Of a stretch of DNA of 64,000 nt, positions 49,876 to 63,276 are shown piece after piece. Both the position numbers and the translations under genes were made by a program. The stretch is from positions 1-64,000 of the forward strand of contig RCAB01000311.1 of the NCBI GenBank assembly GCA_003640385.1. Reading direction: 5' to 3'. Within the stretch, counting starts at the first letter, position 1, and the number at the start of each line of letters is the position of its first letter. This DNA is from Setaria digitata (taxonomy: Eukaryota > Nematoda > Chromadorea > Rhabditida > Setariidae). The notes beneath the pieces are model-generated. The model had not been told where the DNA came from and made no database searches. It saw nothing but the letters and a program-made list of their open reading frames with translations.

Positions 49876-52800
49876 ATGGCTATCGCCAGAATTTTTTGCG
49901 GAAATTTCCACTTCCTATTGCAAATTACATTAATTTCCATAGCAAATAAAGATTTCACTGTGGCTGAAGATGTTAAACAAGTAAGATTTTAATTCTTTTG
50001 CATTGATAATGTTGCCCTAAAAGACCTAAGATTAATTTTTAATGGTAGACTTTGGATGTACCAGTAAATTCCTACCGAAAATTTCCCGCTTTGTCCCTTA
50101 CAACACAATCTACGAACCTTCAATTCTTGGCTACTCCCCTGGATTTCGATAGTTCAAACTCTATATTATACATATTTTAATCACATTTCAATCTGAGGTA
50201 GTATTTATTACACTTCGTAGATCTTGTTTTTCGTAACTGAATTGAAGTTCAATTTCTCTCTTTGCGATTTTCATTATTATTTTCATAATCAATTTCCATC
50301 ATTAATTTTTCACTATCAAGTGAGATCATACTGCTTCTAGGATGATTCCAAGGATTTCAAATTTCTGATCTATAAACAATCTTTTTAAACTTTATTTCAA
50401 GTCATACTTTTCTTCGTATAATTTAAATGAGAACATAATAGGCAGCTCAGATGTTGCTATGATTCTATAAACTGTGACGTAAGAGTTGAACAGTAATTTG
50501 ACTTCAGTCCACTGAAAGAAACGAGTAGCTTTCAGGTATCGAAATCGAAAGAATTTCGGTTAATTTCAGTCTGCAAATTAGAATTATAAATTGAAAATCA
50601 CTGTCGCTAGAATATTTAGGATTCCATTTAAATACTTTTGCGTAAAAGCTTGGGCGTATCAAAATAGGTTTTCGCAGATTAAATCTTACAAGTAAATCTT
50701 TAATTTCAATTCTTCCTGTCAAAAATTTTAGATCTAAAAACCTTACGATCATTTAGTCATATCAAAATTAAAGTACCAAAAATATTTTAGGAACTACGAA
50801 AGCATTTTGCTTATGATGATCAATACATCAATGTAATAAGTTCACTACTGCTACAAATGAAGGAAATAGCACACAGCCAGGCATACGGAAATCGTGTGTT
50901 CAGTCGAGATGTAAGTTCAGATGCATAATGAGTTTTGCCAAGTTTAATTTAAAGTCGATATAAGAGCTAATCATTCCATATCAGTGAAAAATAGTTGTAT
51001 GATAAGTGACTATGACTAGTATTTAAGTACCGTAATTTTGTTGTAGTTATCGTTTCATTGCAGAGCGCTGTTGACAGTAAGAAGGATGTTTCAATTAGTA
51101 CTCAGCAACCAAAAACAACCAGTAAATTAACACCGTACTTGTTTGAAGGTTTGTGTTTGGATAGCGGAATTCTTAGCTCAATCTTCAGGGCAATTTAAAA
51201 ATAAGAAAATTCTAGATTTGTAGCATACTACTTACAGGTGATATATTTCTCTCAACGAAACAAGCAATGACTATATTGGGTTCATTAGCGGATAAAGATA
51301 GTGTAAAAAAGAAAGGTAAACACCGCATGGCTCATGATGCTCCGTTGTATTTGTTTAGAGGAGCTTCTCCGAACAAGAAAAAACGTTTCAGTGCTGATCC
51401 GGAAGCTGGTTGGACCGAATTTCCCATAAAATATCGATTTGATGAATCGCTTGGTAAGTTCATTTGTCATTAATTCTAAAACTATCAACACAATATCATC
51501 CTTCTCCTTAATAATTGAATTGTTTTCTAGACATTCTACAGATCAGCCAGATTCTGAAAGCGTTAGAAATATGGGAAAGCAGTACATGCATTACATTTGA
51601 GAACGATCAGAAAGCTGGCGGCGATTATCTTGAATTTTTTAAGGGTGATGGGTACGTCTCACTTCTTGGAATCTGAATATACAGTTGAGCTGCTTCTAAA
51701 ATGTAAGATTTCGAAGATCATCTTGTGACTTCAGATGCTACAAAAAAGTGTATAATTGATCTGTTCATTTGTGAACTGTCATTAGTTCTGCTATTAGAAA
51801 ATTCTAATTAGAAGTGAAAGCCAAGCACAAAAGATTATTCCAGATGTTATTCAATGATTGGTCGTTTCGGCGGTAGACAAGGAATATCGATTGGAGAAGG
51901 ATGCGAAAGGGTAAAATTTCAATTGGATCACTCTTTTCTGCGACACTGAAAAGTGAGATATGAAACAGATAGGATGTCCTTCAAAATGCGCCTCATCATC
52001 AATCTCATTGGAAATATAATTGATACAATTTACCGCATTTAGATTGGCACTATAGTGCATGAGGTTGGCCATACACTAGGCCTGTGGCATGAGCAATCCA
52101 GGCCTGATGCCGAGAACTATATTACGGTTGTGAAAGATTACATCCTGCCATCTTATATCAGCGAATTTTTGAAACGGGGCGAAGATGAAATCGTAACTTT
52201 TGATATACCGTACGATCTCGGCTCTATTATGCATTATGGATCCACAGCATTTAGCGTGGATCAGAGAAGCAAAACCCTTCTGACGAGGTATTTCATTAAT
52301 TAACAGTGCCTATAAGCTTTTTAGAGTTATTTCAAGACTAAAACTCATTGTAGAGATCCTCTCTATCAGATGACAATCGGACAACGAGATTCGCTATCCT
52401 TCTACGACATCAAATTGATCAATGAGGCTTACTGCAAAGGTGACTTCCACTTATACTTCGTTCAAAAATTCTAAATTATACCGAAATTTCGTTCGAATTA
52501 AAACCAAGACCACTTCATCCACATAGGACATTGTAAACAGAATAATGACTGCAAAAATGGTGGTTATCTGAATCCAAGCAACTGCAAAAGCTGTTTTTGT
52601 CCTACTGGTTTTGGAGGTTCGAAGTGCGAAACCCATGATGTCGCAGCATGTAAGTTTCTTTTCATTTACTAACATACAACTTTTTTCCATTAAGAAAAAT
52701 GTCACCGATAAAGTAAACAGCTGCTAGAATCTTAATAATAACTTCCAAAAGATTAATTATTGACTGATTTTCGGGCATCAGGACCTCGCTCGTCTCTTTA

Positions 52801-55107
52801 AGGTTCGAATATTTCACAGTCAATTTTTCTGAAGCCAAACGATTTCTTCTCATTGTTTATCAAGAAATTCAACCAAACTACTTTTATACTTCATTTTGCA
52901 TACGTCACCAAAGTGCTTTAGCAGAATGCTTCAGCGAACAGCAATTGTGGTGGAACATTGAAAGCTGACGTTGATTGGAAGCAGATCCAGTCTCCAGGAT
53001 ATCCTGATGAGTACCCAACCAATGTCACATGTAGCTGGCTTATCAAGACCAATGAAGGTTGCCGAATTTTTTTCTTTTTTTTTTTCGAGAATTCGAGTAG
53101 AATTCACGTTTTAAATTCCGCAACTCGATTTTCATAATTCTTTTCTTCTGTAACTGAGNCGAGAATTCGAGTAGAATCCACGTTTTAAATTCCGCAACTC
53201 GATTTTCATAATTCTTTTCTTCTGTAACTGAGACTTCCCGCATTATCATAACCTGTAGAAGAAAGAATCGAAATCACTTTCATCGATGATTTTGGCATAT
53301 TTTGCACCAGTACTTGTGTTGATTATGTGGAACTGAAAATTGGTGACGATATGGCTAATACCGGCTACAGGTGCTTTATTTAAAACCATTTTTTCTATTT
53401 CTCAAAATCTGCTTCTAAGCTTTGAAATAAGGAACACTAGTCTTTTTCATCAATTTGAACTTAGCTCATGCCAGCAAACACATTTGCTATTATAAATATA
53501 ATCATGTATTTTTCGTACTTCGTAATTAACCCCAAATAATACTAAAGGTGAAATTACAAACGATAGATTACTTACAGCAGCACTTATTTGGAATATATGT
53601 TGACTCTGTAGTTGTCCAATGCTTCAGACGCAGCATAATTCCTGTTTCTTTAAATTTTGGTTTTCTATTATACTTCCGCCCTAATTTCGTCTATATAATT
53701 AATTAAACAATACGGTATACAAGAAAGAGATAATGCAGTAATGTAACGTAATAATTAATAACTATTACAGTTACGTAATACTATGTAACACGCTACGTTT
53801 CATTATGACTTCATGAAAGGACTAGAACATAACACGTTTCATTTATCACTTATATCGACTCTTCGTTTCAGGATATGCTGCTACGACAAACCGGAAAATT
53901 CACTAATCTCAGCACAACACCAAGTCGTCATCCTATTCCGAGCAGCAGCGGGAGAAGATATCGGTTTCAAGCTCAAATTTCGAAAAAGTTTGTTTTTCAC
54001 ATTTTCTAATTGAAATTGACGGAGATACTTGAAATTCACAGTCTGTCTCTGTTTTAGCCACCAAGCCAGCTCGAACAACTCCTGTACTACAAAAAGCAAC
54101 AACTGCAGGTACAACATCTTATCATTGTTCTNACAACACCTTATCATTGTTCTATCATCTGATTAAACTCCCATTTTATGCTAAAAAGAAGAAAAGAAAA
54201 AACGAAAAAAAAAAACCATTGAAGCGTCATGCTTTTAACATACTTCTCGTTACAAAAATGAAACAAAATAAAAAGAAAAAATGAAAGCTTTTCTAATATG
54301 GGATCAAGCGATTATTGTGACCAGTGAAATATTGGAATTATGCTAATCGTTTTAATCGTGATGTCTTTTAATATTTCTCTCACTGGTTATCCAAAAAGTT
54401 CAAATTAACCAGAAATTCTAATTAAATTGGAACTAGTTTTAGTACCACGTACAACGATAGCCGGAAACGATGTCTGGTCTGAATGGGACAGCTGGTCTCA
54501 ATGCTCTCGGCCTTGTGGTGCCTGTGGCATACAGTCCAGGGTACGAACATGCAAAACAGCCAAGTGCAGGTCAGTTTTTTTTCTTCAGTGATGAACTGAG
54601 GTCATATTTCGGTTTACAAGAAAGTAAATTTTAGCGGTAAGAGTCAAGAATTTTCAACTTGCAACCTACAAGCGTGTCCTGTTGATCCCAAATGCGCCAA
54701 GATTAAATATAAGGATCGATTGTGCGCCGATGGTTCAACATGTGGCGAGTATGCCTTCTAATTTATGCTAGTAATAGTTTGTAGAGACGCAAAGGCTGAG
54801 GATGCTAAGCCCTAATTAGTTGTTGTTTATTGCGCCGTCAAATATCCTATTTCCGTTAACTTAAGACATTTAATTTTGACTCAATTAATTTCCATTACTA
54901 CCACTAGCATGGTAAAAATTGCACTTAAATTCAATGCAGTTTCTTCTTCTCTTTGGTAACTCTTTTTGGAATTGATCTATCCAGAACTTTATTTCCAGTC
55001 TCGGAGATATGTTGTCGAGTTGCAGTCAACCAAATTGCTGTCCACCATTTTATGATGTCAATGGTAGATGTCAAAGTGATCAGCCAGTTTTGAACTCACT
55101 TGTATAA
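49876..55107 (+). CDS. secreted astacin metalloprotease with EGF, CUB and TSP1 domains (NAS subgroup V type)
   Basis: Exons: 49876-49980, 50791-50910, 51064-51148, 51238-51453, 51531-51651, 51844-51910, 52043-52287, 52354-52439, 52527-52649, 52935-53057, 53259-53370, 53872-53987, 54058-54108, 54443-54569, 54635-54748, 54999-55107. Total 1920 nt, 639 residues, open throughout. The start opens a signal peptide (MAIARIFCGNFHFLLQITLI). The propeptide contains FEGDIFLS, whose Asp is expected to cap the zinc. The catalytic domain has HEVGHTLGLWHEQSR (His244, Glu245, His248, His254) and the Met-turn SIMHYG (Met301, Tyr303). A Cys-rich EGF module (about 350-386), a CUB domain (about 391-505), a Thr/Pro linker and a TSP1 repeat (WSEWDSWSQCSRPCG) follow, then a Cys-rich end. 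In C. elegans this architecture is shared by NAS-33 to NAS-38, which include the hatching enzyme HCH-1 and the cuticle/moulting proteases DPY-31 and NAS-36/37. A hatching, cuticle or moulting role is therefore inferred. Which one is not resolved. Two introns contain single-N assembly joins. Confidence 0.92.
53086..53232. repeat. 73-bp direct duplication around a single N
   Basis: 53086-53158 and 53160-53232 are identical except for one T/C difference, separated by one N at 53159. The pair lies wholly inside an intron of the astacin gene (between the two CUB exons at 52935-53057 and 53259-53370). The layout is that of two contig ends that overlap but were joined without merging. Confidence 0.9.
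54111..54153. repeat. 21-bp direct duplication around a single N
   Basis: 54111-54131 and 54133-54153 differ by one base and are separated by one N at 54132. They lie in the intron after the 54058-54108 exon of the astacin gene. This is the same pattern as at 53159. Confidence 0.9.
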
Positions 55108-56511
55108 TAATTCTCTAGTTCATCTTTTTGTGATAAAAGAGGAAAAAGAGCTCTAGTGCCCAGGAAAAGCATCCGTTGTGTTTCAGAAACACTTCGCTGA
55201 AAAAGATTGCAATTCCAATTCTCGATCCGCGCATTCTCTTTTCCATTTCAAGCGGCACCGGTGTTTCGGCAACATAACTAAAAATCGTAAACTTTACAGT
55301 ATGAAGCCAATCACAGTTCCCAGCATGCAATTATGGTTTATAAACTCTTTCTCAGTGCGATGTTTTGGAACATGTAGCTACCATGTGAATTCAGATTATA
55401 ACTTGGTAATAGTTCACCTACTCATTCCTTGGATAGCTAATTCGAAACCTTCTCAGCAATCTGCTTTAATACTTCAGAGGATAGAATCCTAGTTCTTTAA
55501 GTGATTTTAAAACTGCGAACACCACAGGACGCAATAACCAAGATTCTTTACTTCGATATAGACTATAAAAAATTTTGAATTTATCCAATATTTTAAATTC
55601 TATATTGGCAAATTTCTTTTACCAAACAAAATATTGATAAATTAGTGACATAAGCAGCAAGAGAAAGATGCATGGCGAAAGAAATGGGATAGCAGAATAA
55701 TTTGTAAATTTTTATACTATAAAGCAAAATGTCACATTAGAACAGTAATGAAAAAGCTTAAAAATTTTTTTAACGACCGACATTTAAGAATGAGGAACAG
55801 ATGATACTGGTCGAAAGGTTGACAAATACAATAAAGAATGATGTAACAATTTTAGGAGTAGATGCATCATGTAGTTTTTATTTCGACTCTACTCGAAATC
55901 TACTGAAACAACGTCCTGTCAGCTTTTCACAGGTTACCTGAAGGCATGCTTTTTTGCATCTATCCTAGGCTGATGACACTTCAAAATTTTTATTTTCAGA
56001 AAACTGTGTTCCTCTTAAAAAAGGAAATAAGCTTTCAAAGCAATAAAGAAGCAGCACTAAAACAACATTGTGAAATGCCGTCTGAAAATCACAAATGATA
56101 ATTATGTAGATTCACAAAAGACGTTCTTCATTTTTTTCTTCTGTTCAAGAGTATTTCATATAAAGTTGAACTGTACTCGATCAATAAACCCAGAAAATAC
56201 CAACAATTTTTCGAAAATTCCAAAGCAGTAATTTGCAGTACATCGACAAAATACTTTCGACAAAAGACGCTTGAATTTCGGACCAGTTTTGGACAAAGTT
56301 TTGAAAATTTAAGAAATCTTTCTTCAGTTGATTCCTAACAATAGCCGTATTTGATCCTCAAAAAACATTTTAGTTACTGTCCAGTGCAAAACGCACTGCA
56401 AAACAGTGATACTGCTGATTATTTCTGGGTAGTCTGAAATAATGTAAGAGATAATGAAGTGAAAAAGAACTGCACTGTTTCAGACGAGATTCGTTACTTA
56501 AATTAGGGTGA
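55108..56511. other. intergenic region between convergent genes
   Basis: This holds the 3' ends of the plus-strand astacin and minus-strand MAP1 genes. Open frames at 55115-55330 (minus) and 55178-55492 (plus) overlap each other and show no family or splice pattern. Nothing else is recognised. Confidence 0.6.
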
Positions 56512-59500
56512 TCACATTTCGAATTTAAATGCGGCACATACATCATCAGTACCACCACTGGATAGCCTCAGCGTGCAACGCTCGACCGAGCAACGCAAAC
56601 TGATACCCGCTTCGGCCATTTCATCAGCCTGAGAAATGAAAAGGATAATATAAGATGAATATATACGACAGTGCAATGGTTGCAAATATATCAACATAAA
56701 TTTAGAACTGAAAAAGAATTTTACGATAGTCAAAAAGAAAAATCAACAAATCAAATACACCAATGATAGGGGACTTCCCTGAAATTTAAAAGAACCCAGA
56801 AAACCAAAATTTATAAACAGCAATGCTGATAACCACCAGAAGTAGGATTCAATAAAACAGGCACCCGCAATGCCACAAATGACAAAAGCGTATAAAAACA
56901 TAAACAAAAATAGGAAGGTTGTGAGAGTATTACTTTCAACTTTTTCCCAGTTAGTTTACCAATTTTATCGAAAAAGCCTTTCTGCCTCCCACATATTTAT
57001 GTGATTAAAAAAAAGGTGTGAACTCACTTTTTCATGACTATATAATGTCAGTTCATCGCTATCATGTGTCGGGAGCACATCCACTTCAAGCTCTGTAAAT
57101 TCAGAATCACAGAAAATAGTGCATGAAAGGAAAAAGAAAAACTTTGGACAAGATTTTTTTTAATTAGAAAACAAAAGTAGAAATCATCCTCTTCCTTTGC
57201 CTTGGTTCACGGTTTAATGTTATTACTAAAGAATCACTACTCCTTAATTTTTGATTTAGCTAACCTGGTTTATTCCACGCAGTTTTACCTGAAATAAGAC
57301 CGTCAATAAAGTATGTTCGTATTGAATCCTTGCCGCTCAGTATGTAGCGCCTAGAAAAACATAAAGGTCGACTTCATCAGCACTACCATTTTCATAAATA
57401 TTTGTTAATTAAAGTAAGAAGTCCCATATTCTCATGAGCCTGAACATTAGGCTAGCTTTCACAATAGCAAAAACACAACTGAGCAATTATTCTATCATTT
57501 TTTCGTAACTTATATTAGGACTATACAAATACGTCAACTTGAAAGAATGGTAAGAAAGTTTGTTGGAAAATATCAAGTACATTTCTCCAAAAACACAGCC
57601 TCGAGAAAAATCATGCAGAGGATTAACAAAATCATTACTGCCATCAAAGTCAACCGAGGATAAATGGCCGGGAAATCTCTAATCACTCTACAATAACACA
57701 TTAATCATTATAAACCTGGATCGAACGCTTGTGACGAATGCTTTTGCTGCTTCCTCATCTTTCAATATAGGATGAGCACCGTGATGCGGCACAAAAACAA
57801 TGTCAAAATACAGTGGTTGAGATAGCTTTGGCTTGATTTTTATACCATTAACGACTGGTTTTGTACGTGTTCGAGCAGCACTGGTCATCGGTGGAAGATA
57901 CATTTCTTCTGCACGCTTTTCTTCGTAGGAATTTTGATTCTGTACATGCAAAATGTTGGGAGATATAAAAGACAGAAGAGAATGAATACTATCAGGCAAA
58001 TTTTATCTTTGAAGTTTATGATACATTCCTTTTCCCTATAACAACGGAAAAAGCGGGGATATTATTCATCACCGAAACTAAAGAGGAAACATATATTTCC
58101 GAATATCCAAACAAGCCAGCATTGTAATACTGCATTTAGACCACGATAGCCTCATTATCATAGCTAGAAGCTGGGAAATATATCATAAACTGCGTAATCA
58201 TTGAAGAAATTAAGACCTTGAACCATGAAGTGAGAACGAAAATTAAAATATACCGCCAATGCATTGGCATTATCATTTATGTCATGCATGATACTGGTAA
58301 CTTGTCCATCAAACACATCCTTGACACCTTCCAAATGCTCCGCGAAACCTGCTGTAGCAGTTACCGTTGTTGGTTGGACATTATCAGTTAGCTGTGCCGT
58401 CAAGTCCTGAGCATGACATTCTAGCTCAGCTGTTGTTTTCCTTGCATTATCAACCATTTCTGATGCTTCTGCTAACGAATCGATTACCTCATCCAAGGCT
58501 GGATCAGGCTAAAAATTGATCAGAAATAAAACATAAGAAAGTTATGTATGATTATGTTTACTTTGTTCTTGTAATTCCCTTTATAAAGGTTGAGGTTAAA
58601 AAAACTAAAAAAAAAACCGTCCTTTTTGAGATTTTTATTTCATATTTCGTTTTGATTACAACAAATAGCTGGGTAAACAATATTATGATTACACAAAAAA
58701 ACTACTTCCACAAACAAAATTAAGCTGTCAATTTTTCGGAGATAATAAACAAACCTGAGCCGTAACAGAGTCACTTGAAACGCTGCTTCGAGCCGAAAAT
58801 GCTTCGTGCGTGATTCCGGATGTTTGTGACTAGAAAAATGTGTGAATATTAACTTAAAATTTTAATTCACTTAATTTTCGTGAAAGTTTCAATGCAATTT
58901 TTTTAACTCGTCTAGAAACGAAGTTGTACTAATTAACAATATCTTCCAAGTATGCGTAAAATAGGAGGGAAAAATCTTCAGTAGAAGATAAAAATAAACT
59001 AGAGAATTAGAACCGTTGCCTTTCCCGTTTCATCATGTTTATCATCATGCACTAGCGCTCCGTTTTTCAGCTCATTTAATAATGTCGATTTTGTCGAAGA
59101 CTTTGAGATTTCAAGTTCATCGTTATCCTCTGACGGCAACTAAAATATAGCTTTTTCTCAAAAAAAAAAAATTAATTAATTAATTAATTAATAAAAAATA
59201 AAAAGTGAATAAAAAGATAAAAATGATCCTCTAATTACTATTCAGTTGCAGCTTGAAGTCCTTTATTAGAAATATTAACTGACACTTCAATTTACAGAAT
59301 GCTTTAAAGTAAGCAAATTTTTAGTTCACAACAAAATATAGGACATAAAACACATTAGCCGGAAATAAGGAACTAGAGATATAACAGAATGGTCACAGAA
59401 AATAAGAATTTCCAATTTTGGTCAGACTCTAGAAAAATTATTTACTCTTCTGTTAATTGCTCAAACCTCTTGCATAGAAGGAGCATCATCAACAATCCCG

Positions 59501-62500
59501 GTTATTAGGCCTGCTGTGAATGGAGATATATCAGTACCAAAAAGATCTGAAAAAAAAAAAAAAAAACAAGCTACCTTTATAAACAACATATCTTAAGCAA
59601 GATTTTAAACAAAGGAAGGAAAGTATAAGGCACTCAAGAATGAAGAATTTAAAGTAAAAAACTTATTAAGATAAAGATACCCTGTAAACTATCCTTTTGA
59701 AGGAGCTCCTGTTTATGGACTTCAGCTTCCCCATTACGACATTCAGTTCGCTCTTTTGAAGGAGATCCAACAGGAGAAACAAGGGATTCAGTAGTTGCTT
59801 CAACGGACGGAGGTGTCATCGGTGTAGAATCAAGCAGTGGTGTATCCTGTGGCGGTAAGGCCGAGTTCAATAAATCGAATCCTTTTTCAGGAGCCTCTTG
59901 AATCTAAAAGTTCCTGCTAGTAAAACCAACTGTATATATTGTATATAACTATAGGAGCACAAATTAGCTTTGTAAATTCCGTAACTTTATTACCACCTCT
60001 TCAAAATTCTTGTCTTCGTTTGAAAAATCCATGCTAATTCTGCGCACTTTCATCGGTTCCTCAATTCCATCAAGTAAACCATTATCATCCGGAGCCTGTG
60101 GAACTATTGGGCTTTTAGGCATAGGTGGACTTTCGCACGGCACGAAAGTATTGCTTTCAGATGACTGTTCGACATGTGATGGATTCGTTGCACGAGAGCT
60201 ATCCAGAGATGGTAAGCCAGCAGATGTTACCAGACCTTTCAGTACCTTAGTAGACTGTACGTCTGTTGAAGTTGAATTTGCGTCTTCGGCTTTCATCTCA
60301 AACCGTAACATTCATTGAATAAAAAGGAATTTAGAAATTCTGCGCCAGTATACTGATTAGAAGAATTTTATTCCTAATTTAAGACCAAATTAATCAAAAC
60401 AATAAAAATTCCTTTAAGCTACTGCACGACTTACAAAATCTCACACTGTTATATAAATCAGAACTATATTCCTCAGTTCGATTCATCATATAAGAGTAAT
60501 CAGAAATGGAACAAACATGATGAATAGCTCAAAGTGAACTTACTTTTGCTAACGGAATTCTTACTCCAGCTTTATCGGGTGCATTCGTTTTTCCTATCTC
60601 ACCTTCTTTTGGCTTAACTTCCAGAAGAGAATTCTTCTTTGCATCATTAACTCCAGATTTTCCTGTTCTACTACCTACTTTAGTTTCTAGAGCATGAGAT
60701 TTGCCACTGTTTGTAGCATGCGCCTTTGCTGGTTCCACGCCTGCTCTCTTCGCAATTGTGCTAACTCGTGATGGAACAGCTCCTGCTACTGGTTGTCTGA
60801 AATTATCTTGTCCGGAACTCCTTAAAAAAAACGATAGTAATCTGTCTAAATAAACGAAAGTGTGGACGGGGAAAACAAACCACACTTTATTTTTTTTTTC
60901 TAAAGGGAATAAACTAAAATTCGTAATTAGAGAAAAAAGCTCACCTAACCATCTTTTTCAACGATTCACCAGTCGTCGTTTGCAACGGAGAAGAACGCAC
61001 CAAACTTGAGGCACTTTTTGCTACAACAATTATAATAATTACTATCACGTTGTACAGCAAAAAACAGAAAAATTTTCTTGACCTTCCTGATGAACAGTTT
61101 TTAAATCGCAACACAAAGCATAAAATTTGCTTTGAGAGTTTTTGAACTGTCTCCCTTGAATCACAATGGTTACACTTTTCAACTTCCCCTCGATTTAATG
61201 TTCTATGTAGCTATGGTATGAAGCAAAATTTTTCAGTACATTGGAACATATATCACAGTAAGCTGAAATATGATACTGCTTTTTATCGTTTTTCATCGAA
61301 AAACAGCCAATATCAGTAATATATTCAATCGCCATTAACGTGGAAATTTTGAAAACGAAAACTGAAACAAATATATACTAGGCGTAGGTTTTCGTATTAT
61401 TCTGCCGGGACGAGCAGCTGATGTTTTCTCTTTTGTGGCTTGAGTAAATTCTGGATATCGCAAATATTCTTCATTCTTCAACTTTTCTAACGATGCATAA
61501 AGTTTCTCCAACGAACAGGAACCTTAAACAGACATAGCTTAAGAACGCTAAGAACGCAAATCTTAAATGTCAGAGAGAGCAACTGTAACTACAAAATTCA
61601 CTGCGATAAAAGAGAATTTTATCACTTCTTTTTTGAAAAATTTTCCTCCTGAGTTTTTTTTTTTTTTCTCAAAAATTTCCAAATTTACGTTTACGCTTCA
61701 TTCATAACTGAGCCATTCAGACAGTTAACCGAGGATATTCTATGTTTGAGAAACCCCTCCCTTCCCCTCCCCATATTCAAAATAGTAGAAACAAAGATAT
61801 ATAAGTTATTTCAAAATAGTGAGAAAATAAGAATACCAGTAATAAGAATGCGTGATACGGGTAGTGTATGATCTGATGGATGCCAAACTAAGAGAAGTGC
61901 GAGTGATGTTAAAGCAGCAAATTTTTCAATATTTTCGTCGGTTTTCAGAGCATGCACAAGTGAAATTAAATCTTTCGAACCGCGTTCTGGATTTAGTACA
62001 ATCATCCGCAATGCTCCTTCACCTATTACCTGAAAAACGAGTATTTGCTAAGATATATAAAAAACAAAACACCAACCACTTCGATAAAACTTCAAATTTT
62101 ATAGGGAACTGAATACAGTGAACATTGGAGAACTTTCTGTAAAATTTTTTTCGCATGAAAATTTGTTTAAAATTTCTTGCACTGACATCTGAAAAATATC
62201 GTCTTGTCAGCCTAAAACGTTATGAAAGGGTCAAAAAATTACTTGATGACAGTACTGACCTCATACAAAGTTATTGCCTCCATCTTTGCACTAGCAAAAG
62301 CTTCAATCGGTTTTAGGCCTTCTGCACGCAGACCCTCATGCATTGCGCGTAAAACTTTTGAAGCTTCACTATCTCCATTTGCAATGCTCGAAGGCGGTAA
62401 ATTGCAAATGAGCGATCCAAAATTTGGATGACACTAAAGTTGGGTAAAGTTTTCTCCTTTTTCTTTTTTTCCTTTTATGTAAAAAATTGCTTGTGTCCAA

Positions 62501-63276
62501 GATCAAGACATATACTTTTGATTTTTCTCATTCCTGCTTACGTTCCGCTTTAGCTGGTTTTCAGTAAAGCTACGATCGATAAGTCACGTCATTTCTAATA
62601 TAATTTAATTTGAAAGAAAAAGAAAGAAATTAAGTAATTCATACCTCTTCCAAACATTTCCGCATTAAAATTGCTGAGATTCCCTGTAGGCATCTTGGAC
62701 TTACACGAGTAACTACAGCCGCCGATACTGTAATTGGAAAAAGGATTATTTACTTTGACAGCGAACAAAACTCTTTTCAATCTTATCTTGCTGTAACTCA
62801 TTGCAGGAGAGGAAATGGAAAAATCGACTGATCCATATTGGCAAATAAAACCGGAATTTAACGCATATAATGCATTTTTTGTAAAAAAAATTGACATGAA
62901 AATAAGGAAATAAACGGAAAATAGAGTTAAACAAAAAACAGCACTTTTCAAAATAAATAAATAGGCAATAATTTTAACAATGTAGGGTCATGAAAATAAC
63001 GGTAGTATTTCACTTCCTTGTCCTCATGTTTTATGAGAAACAAAAAGAGTAGTCGACAAATAATTAGGTCATAGTACATACTTTTGTCGTAATTACGAAT
63101 CAGATTCCAATATGGGACATCTTTCCGATCGCCACCGTCCAAAAGTATCGAGAAACCATTCACCGAGAAGAAAGCAGCATCTTCATTTCCACCGGAAAAT
63201 ACATACATCAATGGACGACGGGTACGGATACTCCCAACAGAATGTCCTGCCGGTAACAACTGCACCAAATCTGCAT
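56512..63276 (-). CDS. MAP1/futsch-type microtubule-associated protein, 5' end incomplete
   Basis: Exons in transcript order: 63082-63276, 62645-62727, 62260-62433, 61837-62029, 61379-61522, 60945-61020, 60544-60820, 59997-60296, 59681-59903, 59467-59546, 59014-59139, 58755-58829, 58254-58508, 57716-57939, 57265-57350, 57028-57092, 56512-56628. They encode 896 residues plus a split first codon, open throughout. The N-terminal part has the conserved MAP1 heavy-chain block, PLMYVFSGGNEDAAFF then NGFSILLDGGDRKD, then the AVVTRVSPRCLQGISAIL segment, VIGEGALRMIV, and LEKLKNEEYLRYPEF. The middle is Lys/Ser/Pro-rich, then acidic. The C-terminal part matches the MAP1 light chain: LYFDIVFVPHHGAHP, DVLPTHDSDELTLY, and the final CAAFKFEM. 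In other animals MAP1 is cleaved into heavy and light chains that bind and stabilise microtubules, mostly in neurons. C. elegans has maph-1 genes of this family. The middle is far shorter than in vertebrate MAP1B or fly futsch. The acceptor at 60296 has a poor pyrimidine tract. Confidence 0.88.
59171..59192. repeat. (TTAA)n-type microsatellite
   Basis: About five tandem copies of a 4-base ATTA unit directly follow an A tract (59159-59170). It lies in the MAP1 intron between the exons at 59014-59139 and 59467-59546. Confidence 0.8.

Noticed and set aside
49563..49949. Overlapping open frames around the astacin start
   Set aside because: They are other-frame or antisense shadows. The real first exon is the signal-peptide frame from 49876.
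60010..60318. Plus-strand 102-codon open frame
   Set aside because: Antisense to a MAP1 exon in phase with its neighbours. It has no domain and no splice context.
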